Shown piece by piece: positions 23,159-36,300 of a stretch of DNA of 64,000 nt. A program made the translations under genes and the position numbers. Numbering within the stretch: the first letter of the stretch is position 1; every line of letters starts with the position of its first letter. The DNA is from Brevipalpus yothersi (lineage: Eukaryota > Arthropoda > Arachnida > Trombidiformes > Tenuipalpidae), in assembly GCA_003956705.1 (NCBI GenBank), contig QZCP01000843.1, positions 153,693 to 217,692 on the forward strand. Direction: 5' to 3'. The notes below the pieces were generated by a model. It had not been told where the DNA came from and ran no database searches. It saw only the letters and a list, made by a program, of their open reading frames with translations.

Positions 23159-24768
23159 TAAGGTTGAATGAGTTCTACAACTGTTCAGAACTCATTCACG
23201 AGATTTATTAACACATAATTGATCTCATATTCTCGTTCAATATAAAGATCAGAAAACTGGTCATTGCGATTAACTGGAACAGTTTGTCAGATTTATTATC
23301 GTAGTTCAACAATTGAATAGTGGAAATCATAGAATTCTTTCGATAGTGTAACACAATTTAATAACACAAAATGGTGGTCGAATTTGTCGATAAACACCGT
23401 ATCACAATAGCTGGACATGATAATACAGTACCAGAATCGAGTATAAAATTCTGTGAGATATCATTTGAATTCGTCATGAGTTTCATAAAAATGCAGGTAA
23501 TTTCAGCACAGAAACTGATCCAAGTGAACCTCTACCATCTTTACCTTCCAGCGTTAGGACCGTCACTATCATCTTGGGTGTTAGAATGGTATCAAATATA
23601 ATCGTAGGTTATCTCTTGTATCAAAGAGCGAGGAAAAAGAAGATGAAGAAAGATCAAGCTGAAAATTTCCATTTTCCATTCTTGATCAGTTTTCATAACG
23701 ATTGGGTCTTCTTTAGTCAATTTTAAACATCGATTTTACAGCTCATCATGCACACAATCGATTCCACTGACAAGAATGTGAGAATGTAAGGAAAAAATAC
23801 CACTGAATAAACTGTTATCCCATCGACGATGGATACCAGTAGAAGAGCATCAAAAATACATATGAAAATCTCGAATTCTCGTTTCTCATGGGACAAAAGA
23901 AACTTGAGCAACTATTTTACGTGTGAAGATAAAAGATTGGAATGAGATCAACTGAAACGATTGTCGCCAATACGATCATTCCAACTTTGTGCTTTTTTTG
24001 TATCACTAATGCTGATATGGTGTGGCGATCGAATTCTTCAGCAAGATTTATATTTAATTGGTCCCATTCTCTTCTTTGGGAAAAATACCAAAGCACAATA
24101 CCAATCTAAACACTAACTCGGATGATTTCGATATAGCCAGTATAAGTTCCGACTCCACTCATGATGTGTGATGAAAACGAGACAAAAAAGAAGATCAAGA
24201 TTGAACAGGAAAAACTTTCTTGCAAATCTGTGAATTATTCTGAACTCAGCTCTTTTCTTGCAGAAAGAGTCTCTGGAAGTAGAACTTGAGTTTGTTAAAT
24301 AGATGAAATCATTGATACAAAATTTACTCGAAATAACCGACGCACAAAAACCAGCTTGTTGTTATAAATATGTTCGTTCAACATACGTTTCGATCAGAAC
24401 AGAATTAGAGGAAGATCACCTATAGCAGGTTAGTAACAATTTTTTATTCCCAAATGAACCTTGGAAAAGTTATGACAAGGGCCAACATGAGAGTCATCAA
24501 TTCAAAGATAGAAACATGTTCAGACAGTAAATAAACACAAGTTTGGTTTGAAAAGGCTCACACAAAGGCAATAAGATGATGTAAAGGTAGAAAAGTTCTA
24601 ACAAGCTATCTTTTAGAAAGATAATGCATTAATTCAGTCAGCATTATTAATATGGAGAACCAGTCGTGCTCAAGAAAAATTTGTATTTGTGAAATACTGA
24701 TAATGGAAGTATTGGCTCATCAGAAAAATCTGAAGAGATGATGCAAGTGGTGAGAAGAATTCATCCAA
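23159..24768. other. Intergenic region upstream of the PSI gene
   Basis: 1.6 kb between the PSI-gene start and the Piezo stop, both minus strand. Apart from the possible membrane-protein remnant at 23723-24162 I see no supported feature. Confidence 0.4.
23723..24162 (-). pseudogene. Possible decayed multi-TM membrane protein
   Basis: From an ATG at 24162 the frame reads MSGVGTYTGYIEIIRVSV, then an in-frame TAG, then IGIVLWYFSQRREWDQ and on to a hydrophobic segment KVGMIVLATIVSVDLIPIFY before another stop. A second frame (from 23911 to a stop at 23723) continues with two more hydrophobic segments (IFICIFDALLLVSIVDG and SVVFFPYILTFLSVESIV). Together they look like a four-helix protein with one stop and one frame change that no good splice sites explain. 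It may be a degraded receptor or transporter, or chance in AT-rich DNA. Confidence 0.25.
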
Positions 24769-27700
24769 TTACTGATTCTCTTCCCTCATCTCTGCAGGTT
24801 CAATAGGTCTTGTCCACTTGATGAGCGTTTCCGGAGATCTATAGAGGAAAATGAGCTTAGCATAGAGATCTTCTTCCAATCCGAACTCTCTGCTTTCTCG
24901 GACCAGATATATATTCAAACACAGCTGAAGTACTCTATCAACGCAAGGCATTTGGGTATAAATCACTTTGGTGCATATATCGTCAAGAAAACCTCTTATT
25001 AATCTTGAGACCACAAATACAAAAGTAGTGTAGAGCCCGAAGATACTGAAAAATAATAAAAAAAAATAATCAGATGCTGACAATTAGAAAATATTCCATT
25101 TCTTGATCAACTTACCCATAACCTGATATCAACTGTAAAAGAGGACCCGGGAAAACTTTATGGCTGAATAGAACGCTGGTTATATACCGACAATGTCTAC
25201 CGGCATCATTAAAATAAGTGAATGGACTGTTGGTCTCACAGTCTGGAGGCTCTGATATTTCCCACCATTGGGTAAGAGATCCATTGTCAAATCTACCTTT
25301 ACGTAAAACGATCTGTATATCACGGAATCCACCTCCTAAGCTATGGATAACATTTGGTGCTCCATTTTCAGGAACTTCAATGTAATTCGGCCAAATTTGC
25401 TCTAATATTGCAGGAGGTGATTCACTTTCCTCATGAAAAGACTGTTGAAGCATATCACTCAAATTTTGTCTCAGTGAGCTATTTGCAGATGTAATTTCAA
25501 CGGTATGAGAATTGACGATGGCAAGATCTGCACTATGCGTTTTACCAGGCGAGGGAGGACGGACAATTGCCCAGGTCACCTTAACAATTATGATTGAATC
25601 ATTTGAGTTTAGTTTGTTTATCAGTGAGTTTTCACTTGGTGGACTGATACCCCAGACTGCTGTTGAATTGCCGTTTATATTTGCCTTGACAGTGTCCAGA
25701 TAGCCATAATTTGTCAAAAAATTCATTCCAGCTGGAAACTTTTTACTACTTTCGTCTTCAAGGGCGAGGAACGTTTTGTCATCAAAAACTTCAAGTGCAT
25801 CACTGGTGGAGCTCATTTTGAAAATGGGTTGATATCCACTGAACTCAAGTTCCACTGAAAAATCACTCGGTTTATTGGACTGCCCAATAGTACCACCGAG
25901 AGCAAAGATGAATAGAGGAAACCAGATAGCTCCAATCATACCGAGAAGATAAACACCACCTCGAAGATACTTTGGACGACGACGACGAGCAGCTGAACGA
26001 GGTTCAGGAAAATTCTCTTCGAAATTGAGCTCACATTTCCGAATGAATAGTTGCTTGTTAATGTCTTCCATTATAGCCCACTCTCCAAGACCGAGACTTG
26101 TATCGGTCCACATCCAATCCATAAGAAGTCGAAGATCATACAAGAAAGGTACACCCATGTACATCAGGAAGAGGTATGAGTTCATGACACCATATTTTTT
26201 GGTGAAACAATTGCCCAAAATACGAGTTGGATAGCCGCTTTTTATTTGACGAGCTGACAGAAGCAGGTAGATAGATTTGAAAATATACCAAAGTTTAGGA
26301 GCCAAGTTTTCTTTGCTTGTAAAAGATCTGAAAAAAGAATATTTTAGCTATTTGAAACAATATAAATTTTCAGAATACCTGTTCGTTATAGCAGGCAGGG
26401 CGAAGAATAACCAAATGTGAATGATGAAGACAATACTGATATGAAAGATCAATCGCTTTTGAATATCTTTCCTCAAGTATAATGCTCTATCAAATATGAT
26501 GAGAATGAATTGGAATAATAACATCGCTAAAAATGGCATTGGAACTCGATTTTCTTGCAAATAAGTAGTTATATCATCTCCTCCAGGACCAGCCTACGAA
26601 TTAAACAGGAAGAATGATTAAAATTTGTAGCCTCATCAATCTGCGAAAACATACCCCGAATGAGCTATATCCAAACCATACAGTAAAAAAATTGATGAAA
26701 TCACAGAAGAACATGAGAGCATAGTAATCTCGAGTGATGCGGAACGGTGGGGACATGATTCGTCGATAAAAGATGGCAAAAGGATGAAACAAGGCAAGGA
26801 ATCTGAAAAAAATAAGATTAGGACTCAACAAATATTTTGGCTTCCTTATCAACCAATGAGTTTTATAATTATTCCACGAAGATTCATTTTTAGAACATCC
26901 ATCGTCGATAACTTACTTTACTGGTAGTTTCTCTCCTGCTTCGATAAGCCTATGAACAACCTCACCATCATCGGGTTGCGCTTCAATTTCGACATTCTGA
27001 GAGCTACGTTCTCGAGGAATAACTTCTTCAATACTTTCTCCTGACTGAGACTGGACTCGAGGAACTATGCGTCTTCGAATTTCAATTTCTTTCTGCTGTT
27101 GAACAACGGATACTTTTCCAGCCTCCTGAATGGCAGGAAGATCACCTCCAAGTTCTGCTAGTTGTTGTTCACTTTTCTCTTCATTTAGAGTGTCAAACGT
27201 AGGCTCGACATCCCAAAGTCCCAAGCTCTGAAAGTTAAAGATACAATGAGTAATGGGAGGAGCGAGAAAGGAGATATTTTCAGAGAATAATTACCTTGAG
27301 CATGAATCTATGGAAGAATAATGCGAGGAGGAGAAGCAAGTCAAACTGTGAGTTGGAGTTTCCGCTGCTATCAGCACCAAACAAACGGGGCAGCCAAAAA
27401 GGACTAGTGTCAGTTTTATTATGCCATGGCCATGATTGGAATGATAGGATGTATTTGGTAACGATGACTAGCTCAGTGTATGTGATGATTGAAACCCAGA
27501 ATATCCGCGTTGGTCTTGGAACGGAGAGACATCCCCACATGAATACCATGAATGATAGAGGTAGAGTCAAAAGGCTAGCATTCAGAAGTTGATTCAGAAT
27601 TACTAAAAAGTAGCACAAAATCTCAGAATGTGATACAATGGCATAGAACGAAGCCCATAAAAATCGAACGAAGAAATTTGAGTCGAGGTAGGCATCAGGA

Positions 27701-30700
27701 GTTGCTACTTTGTCATCGCTTTGTGTTCTTTGAAGTCTGAAAAACATATTCAATTAATCCAAGAAATCTGGAATATCATGAGATAACTTACTTTTCACCA
27801 GCTTTCAGCTCCAATGACTGGTCTAGTTGCTTTGAGGAAGAAGGTCGAATCATTGGCCCTGATTTAGTGAATTCTTCGAGATTACTTTTTGAGATTCTCT
27901 CGAGAGCTTCTCTTGTTTTATCCCCATCTTTATCCCATGAAGTGATAACTTCATCCTGGAAATACTTTTTGAGAGCAATTTTCTCGATATTCAAACGACG
28001 TGAGACATATCGATAATCTCTGGATATTGTGTTGAGTTTTGCAGTCAAACTGATTACACAACTAGTGAAGAATAAAGCAAACATTTTGCTCCACCATATG
28101 ATCTTTTGAACAAGAGAGGTCCAGAATCCCACTTCAGTATCTCCCTTCAATTCAGCAAGTCGTTCAGATTCTTTCTCAGACATAGCACCACGAGTTCCTG
28201 CCGATATTGTTGAAGAGCCTTCATCTTCAGCCATCTCTGGATGCTCGGATGTGGATGGCAAGCTAGACATTTGAGTTGGACCCGATGTGGAAGGAGGTTC
28301 GCTAACTTCCCGGTCAACAGAGATAATGGCAGAATCTTTACTTGATTCACCCATCTCTGTTGATTCTTCAGTTCTCCTTCGGTTTTCGAGCTCTGCTTGA
28401 GTAGCCTGCCCTTGCATGTACATGCTACAGAACTGGGAAGAGAAAGAAAATTACGTGGTTATAATTCCATGATTCCGATGAATTTGATTACTTACTGTTG
28501 TGACTCCATGAACAGCCGCGAGACGATCGAGTTCCTCTCCAACAGGGTCAGGAACATGATTCTTGACTTCTCGTTCACAGAGATCAATCTCTTCAGATTC
28601 CGGATCGTCGAACATGTAATAATCTCCAGATTTCACAGCTGTAAAAGAATGGAAAAACTTTCAGAAAATATTGTACAAAATGAGCCAAAACATGCTGAGC
28701 CACATAAATGATTCGAACACACGAATCGAGCGAAAATCTATTCATAGCATTGACAATTAGAGGCTGCAATCAATGGAAATTGGAAAGATGAAATTGCACA
28801 TAAAAATCCTAAGTAGAAAAAAAGGGATAGAATAGGATGCTAGCTTTGAATATGGGAGGAGAATTGAGGTACAAATTTTGCGCTCAAAACCAAAAGAGAG
28901 AGAAAAGTTTTTATGTTTGTTCGAAAATGTTAGTGCCAAAGCCATAACGAGAGCCAACACACATTCAGCCAGAGAAGAGAATGAGAGAAGCTTCAATTAA
29001 TCAGACAATTTTTCTTTACATGATCCATGAGAGGCTTCCAGTGAAGATTGGATTGATACTCGTCTTCTTATCGATGGAAAGCGAGATAAAGGTTTAGATG
29101 GTTTCCGGTGAACACGGAAGGACGGTCTGCTGATAATTGCTGTCTCTGGTGGAATTCGTTCAGTCGGCGGCAGTGGAGGAATGTGTCCTGTCTCACTGGT
29201 GATGGAATATTGTGTGGTTGCCAAAGGCTGTGGGTGTGCATGTGATGATGAATATGGTTGGTGAACAAGTGAATTCTCATCGAATGGCGATGATCGGCTA
29301 CTGAATGAAGGTCCAGTTTGTATTGTGCTTTGCGTGTCAATATATTTTGGTGAGTAAGGAACTCGATACACTTCCAAATAACCCTTTCCTTCCGCATGCG
29401 ATGCTGCAGAGGATGGTGACATCATGGAAGGAATTGATGGGGTTGGAGAGTATACTGTGGGCAAAGTTGAGGGAAGAGGAGTTTCTCCTGGTTCTGGTGT
29501 GTGTGCATATGCTACTTCACCATTAGTGTAGTATGCAGGCATATCGAAGACATTATCTGTTATGTGTGTGTTAGTTTGATAGGTTTCCGGAATTGAGAGA
29601 GAATAGAAGGGAATTTGAGGAGAGGAGAAAATTTAACCGAATAGTGTTTAGAATATTGAGGATTCAGATGATTTTAAATGGAATCGCACTTGTTACTGAT
29701 GTCAAAAAAGTTATGATTTTTTAAAAGCAAAAGTTATAAAACAAGTGTGTTTGTTGAAAAGCTTGCTGTCAAGAGATGATATATTAGTTAGGATAGAAGA
29801 GGAAGTTGAGGAAAATTTCGGAAGTTTCCTGAGACCCTCACTCAAACAAGTGCCTGATCAATTAGCTGCACTATGTCAAATCATCAGGAAGAATTTCTGT
29901 GAATCAATCAATCAAAACTGTAACTGTCTAGGTTTCTCAGTATTTAAGAGAAAGTTTTAAGAAGAGTGTTCTCTAGGGCAATGATCCAGATCAAGGCATA
30001 GACAACTCTCAACTTTCGTCAATATGTTTTTTCTTGGACGAAAAGTTTCAATAACAAAAAAAATAAAGTCAACAACTAACCTTGGTAATGATATTTCATT
30101 TTATCAACTTTGTTCCCAAGTGAAGCTTGCTGATTAGCTCGAATACGATCCATTTTGTTCTTTATTTTTTGCATAACCTCTTTTTCTGCTGCTTCCTGTT
30201 CACGAACTTCTTTCAGCTGAACTTCATGTATGAGCTGTGCTCCTCTTGATGCAAGAGTGGTTTGAGCCCATATTTCTTTGACTAGAAATTTGAAGTAATG
30301 GCTGCCAAAAATTCTTTTTTGTATGAGCAAAAAACATAGACAAATGATGTCCCATGTAATTTGATTCGATTTTGTGGAATCTTTTGACTGGAAATTGCAT
30401 GATGCGGTGGATTCTTTTTTCTGACACACCAGAGAAATGAGCCAACAGAAATCGGAGGAAACGACAAAATAGACACAACCAATCTGAATATTGAAGAGAA
30501 TAAGTTAGAGAGAAAAATGGTAGGCAGTGAGTTAAATAGTTTACCTCCAAGATAATTTTGGTAAGAATAACAGATATGTTGTAGAAAATGAGAATTTTCC
30601 AAGAAAATATGATACTTTTGTATGGACGGAGATAAAATTCGCTACCACTCCATAAGAATACAAAGCATCCGATGATATAGCCAACTCCGAAAAGATTATT

Positions 30701-33295
30701 CGGAGCCATTGCAGCCCAAAAAACGACAGCTAATGTTAACCAACAGAATGAGGTGAAAAAAGCTGCTCTAAGATGATCATAACGACTTTTTCCTGATGTA
30801 AAAAAGTCTTCAATCGTGATGGAAGAGTTTTGAGTATCATCTTGTTCACAATTGCTCCCAGCAGGATGAGTATAGCGTTCAAGTCCATTTTCGATTGAGA
30901 AAACATGACTTTGACAACTTGAGAATAGAATTACGAAAAAATCATAAAATAGTCTAGAGGAGTCAAGACTGTTTGGAAAGCCAGTTGGAAGGAATAACCA
31001 TCTCTGCAAGTCTATTCGGAGAGAACTCCACTTGTAGGTCCAACACAGTCCCGGTGGCAAGCCGACACACATGAAATACTCAAGAGGTAGCAAAATACTC
31101 ATTATGGTTAAAAAATATGGCCAAGCTTTCCGAGTAGTTTCTCGAGAACAAAGAGTGAATATGGCCAAATTGACAGCCAAAAAGACACTCATTGAATCAG
31201 ATCGATATCCAATTGCGATCGCAATCATGAAGCATGTCAACTCTAAACCAAATCTGAAGAACCCAAAGTTGAGAAGAAATTTTGCAAGACCAATGAAACC
31301 TTTTTCAGCATCTTTTCTCGAAACATTGGGCAAAGCTATACCAGGAGGAAGAGGCTTAATTCCGGTACGAATGTAATGAATTTTTTGGCGGACAACTACC
31401 ACTGATCGTAGAGTCAAGAAAAGAGCGACCAACAAGTCCAACTAGGGGAAAAAATTTTCCTTAAATTGATAGTTCAATTGAATTATAATGAAGCTTACCG
31501 AAATATAATTAAACACAGCATCATTGCTGACTACTTTGAATCCGATGAAATTGTTGTTATCGTAGACAATTTCCTAGAGAATAGAAAAATCATCATCCCA
31601 TGCACTCTTCAATACATTGGTACATACCGTTTCTCCATTACTACAATTCGAAGTCCAATGAACAGACTCGTTAACAGTGCGTATTTGATAAACAAGTTTA
31701 CAAATGATGATTAAAGATGCATAAGCACCTATGAGTAGACACGTGAAGCCCCTTAGACCAGGAAGTGGAGTAGCAATGGCAATCAGTATCATTAGGACGG
31801 AATTTATGAGTGAAATCTGGCAACAATGCATGAGAGGAATTTGATTCAAATGATTTTCAAATAAAAAAACTAATTATGCTTACCTCGTTGAGTGCAGCTA
31901 TAATGACAATGAGGAAGACTAGTTTATTTGTATGAATTTCCAGAAGCCTCCAAATCAGCTCATAAGTGAATATACGAATTGGTTCTAGGAGTTCACCAAA
32001 CTGTTTCAATTTTAGAGAGAGATCTGAAACGTTGAATCTCAGACGCTTTCTTGGTTTAATTTCAAGATCTTCTGGTAAAAGTATGCTCTTTCTTGGATTC
32101 TCTTGAACAGTACGAACAGTAGTTGTGGTGAGAACTGAACTTTGATTTGATGGAGTTGAGGCAGAAGCTCTGCTACCTCGTTCTACTTTTTTAGGCTCTT
32201 TTCGAGGCGAGATAGATGAGAAAGACTCTATATCATCTTCATCTTCCCCTATTTCGATATCAACATGGATTTGATTTGATTTTGGATTAACATCCGGACG
32301 GATTATGGAAGATGTTGTGGTTGTCAGTCCAGAACTAGATTCAGAGCTACTGAGTTGCTGAACAATATTATCATAGCCACGTTCAGAACTGGTTGATGTG
32401 GAGGGAGATACATCATATTTGGTGAATTCTAGGAAATCACGATGCCAAAATCGTAATTGTATAATAGTTATGATCAAAAAGAACGTAGGTGTAAAAAGTT
32501 GTTTGAAAAGTATCCAAGGATCGTTGTTATAGCGTTCTAAGCCAAGTGCCTCTTGCATCTCTTTGCTAGTGAATAGGTAATCTCTCCAATATTGGTCAAA
32601 GTAATTGAACTGATATGTGTAAATAGCTATCAAAACTGTCATTGAGTAAACGATAACTAGGAGCCAAAAAGGGTACATCAAATTTCGCCAAACACGAAAT
32701 GAGCACTAAATATAAAGAGAAAAAAGTTAAAACAATGAAGAGAATCTGATTGGAAGCAGAAAGAGAGGCAAATCAAAAATTTTGGTTCCTCTACAAACTT
32801 AGAAAAAATATCGTGTGCTTTTTTATCATACTAACCTGAAAAATGAATATAAAACTAAGAAAAAGTAACATGTACACTATCCTGTAGATGACCACTTTAT
32901 TACCACCTAGAGACATGACCATTAGCATAATAGCTACGACCCAGATCCAATATTTGATAAATAAATTTCTGATAAGACTAGATATCCATATGAGAGTTGG
33001 ATTTGCAGGTAGAGCTCCACTTGCGAGGCTCATGTGTCGCCGGAACGTGGTTTCCGGTGGTCCGTTAGAGCTTGCAGCTAAGAAACTGGAGTTTCCATCC
33101 CTCAACTGAGCTAATATTTTCAATGCTTTCTCCTCTTGGTGTTGTCTCAGAGTAATCCAAAACATTAGCGTGAATAATGTCTGATAAGTGCACCAAGATG
33201 ATCACCCCCGAAACGGAAGCAGAGTTAATGGATTGGGCGTTTGATGGAGTGCAAACGTCAAAATTTGACAGGACATTGGAAAATGGGAAAGAGGA

Positions 33296-33347
<52 letters not shown>

Positions 33348-36300
33348 GGTGATATGAGGAAAAGATTGAAATAATTCTGAGCTAAAATGAAGAAAATTTT
33401 GCACTCACTTTGAGAGCCAATGGTTCATACGATAAATAGAGATACTTTTTGAATCCTACCTCTTGTAAATCAATATTACCAATTTTGAGAGGTAACTCTT
33501 GATCAGTCAAATCTAGACTGAATATGTATTGAGAAATGAGTAAAAATATGGCATACAAAACTAGTGCAAAAGATGATTTGAGACAAGCTTGGCGTGAATT
33601 CGGGACCATCCATATTACACAAGACCACAGGAGAAGAATAAAGCCAAGCCAGCTATGGTACGTGATACTCCATGTCTTGATAGTTGATGGAAAGTAAAAA
33701 TGAGAGTGAAATGTTTGAAAAATATTCTTTTCGAAGCTCTTGTCCCAGAGGAAAATCTTATTTCTAGGAAAAATAGACCAACTCACCATCATGACGATTA
33801 AAGTGGCCGAGTAACTACCCCTTTTGACTAGGTCTGTAAGATAGAGAAATGGTGCCCATTTCTTTGATCTTTCATCACGAGGATTGGGTGATGCTGGACT
33901 AGTGAAATCATCACTGGAAGGTTTTTTGGATGAGCTCAAGAAGCTCGCTCTCTCAGGTGATTCTTCCTTATGAGTAAATTCCCAACGACTATCAGGAATA
34001 TCTCTACCTCTTTGAAAAATATTCGGATCATTTCGTGAATCCTGTAATGCTTGATAGCGAGGTGGATGATTACCGGTGAGAAGCTGAAAGAAAAAAAATA
34101 GAAGCAAATTATGTAAAAGAAAATAAACCAATTAAAAGAGAAAATAATCAAAAATTTTGTGCAAAAAAACGTAAAACACAAATTATGCAGTTCATCAAAT
34201 CATAATCATGCCATCTGCTTAATAAGTCAATGTAACAAGAAGCAGAAAAACAAATAATGACATACAAGTGCAAGAGTTAATGTGTGCAAGTGTGTAAAAC
34301 AAAAAAAAACAGTACAATTTCCGTCTACTATCCGAAATGTATGTGTAAATGCAGAATAGAATGGCATCTCTTTTTCGAAATCAAATTTTCTTCTTTTTTG
34401 AACATAAATATAACAGAGGACAGTGCTCCTATCAGAGTGTTAGAAATAGGAGAAGAAATAGCGAGGAAAAACGTTCTTATACCGTATCACTTGAATTATT
34501 GTTACCTACAGGAGTAGATTCATAGCTAGGAGGAGTAAAATGACGTAAGGGCATTGAATAACCAACTATTTCGGATTTGTCATCGGCCAGATCATGCATG
34601 TAATCAAAAATCTGCTGGCACAAACAGAGAGAGAGAGAGAGAGATGAAATAAAAATGTTACAATGTGAGCATGCAAATCACTGTTAAAATAGATGCAGAT
34701 AGTGATGAAAGAAGATTAGGGAAGGGAGAGGTTTTGTTATTATTGTTGTTTGATCAATTAGGAGGTTAAGCAACAAAAATAAAACAATAACTAGATAGCC
34801 TGATCCTGCCTGATCATTATGAAGCTCCCAGGAGATTAATTGAAACATGGAGGCTATAGTATATTGCTACATAAAACTCTCAACTTCATTCCACATTTAT
34901 ACGCATATTTTTTGAGCCATCAAAAAGCTAAGCAAGTTAGAAAATGAATGAGTGGGCGAAGCTGAATATTAGATTAAGCTAAATTAGCATATTTTCAGCT
35001 GGACATTCCGATTAAATATGAAACCTCAACATACTTGACTCTTCCTGGCCGAAGAGTCTCTACTCCTAGTGAATTTGAATGAACTCTGAGTGGAAGGTCG
35101 AGTTAAGTTGAAAAAAGTGCTGAGACGATGTGTGGATATTTCAATATCTTCAGGTACAACGGCAAGACCGCCAATTAGATAGAGATCAGACTTTTTGGAC
35201 GAATTATCGACAACCTAAGACAAGAGTGTTTGGTTCAAATTGATGTGTTTAAAAAAGAGAAGATAAACTCAATGGAGGTCACTGAAAATGGGATTATTGT
35301 GATATAATCGAATGAATTGTGAAAATGCTTCTTACATTGTGTTTGCGAAATCGAAGGAATGTTGCAGTAACAAAGTACAAACAGAGGACGAGAAAAGGAT
35401 GAGCATAAATATTCCAATTGAATGATTGGAAATGAAAATCAGCTGGTTCGGTGCAGTTAGAGGTCACATAAGGCGTGAGTCCAGAAAGCCTGTGAGAAAA
35501 AAAAACAAATTTAACAATCAATTAGAAAACAAGTGAAAAAATCTGTTCTCATGAATTTTAAGAAGTTTGAAGAGGCCTTGATAGTAAGCAATAAGGAATA
35601 ATAACAAAACGAATGTCTATGAGCTCAACTCATGAGGTATGACTAAAAATCTAAGCATTTTTTCGAAAACTATTAACTCAAGAACGATTTCACTACGATT
35701 GCTTCACGATAGGATTCCCTATGGAAAAATGAATATTCGCCATCTTTCATTTAGGAAGCAGGAAGCAAACATAGGATATTTTCAAAAAATGCATACAATT
35801 TTGAATATTTTAAACTAATATTCGACGAACCCAATTTTGGAGACATCAAAAATGTATTGGGATTCATAAACTATAAAGAACCAGTTATATCAATGCTCAA
35901 TAGATGAAGTTTGAAAATTCCTTCTCTAGAAACTATCTTGCACTGGAAGATACCAGATGAGTACCACATAAGCTCAATTAACATGTTGAGTGAAAATATT
36001 TCTGGAATTCTCTCAGCATTGATGTTTAAAAAACTTCAAGCGTAAATTTTATTGTATTCTTTTCATTGCTCATAGTGGAAAAGAATCTCGATTACTATTC
36101 TTAAACCTGTATCATAGTCGTCAAGCTAGGATGACCATGGTGAGTTCTTTGAAATGAACAATCCAATCTGATCAATTCATCTCAAAAGAAGGGGAATTTT
36201 TCTTTTTAAATACATCATAATACATGTAGAATGTCTACAGGCAGCTGGAATAGTTACCAAAGGTATGAGGGTAAAAGGAGGAAATTAGAAAACTAATCTA

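Noticed and set aside
23371..23601. 76-residue plus-strand frame upstream of the PSI gene
   Set aside because: No recognisable domain and no partner exon; likely chance.
28997..29019. Stop codon after the Pro/Ser-rich exon as the Piezo end
   Set aside because: A donor ATCAT|GTAAAG precedes the stop and joins at phase 1 to the conserved KSGDYYMF exon and eight further in-frame exons.
29745..29960. 71-residue plus-strand frame inside a Piezo intron
   Set aside because: No signal, domain or splice evidence; intron is AT-rich and frames of this length occur by chance.
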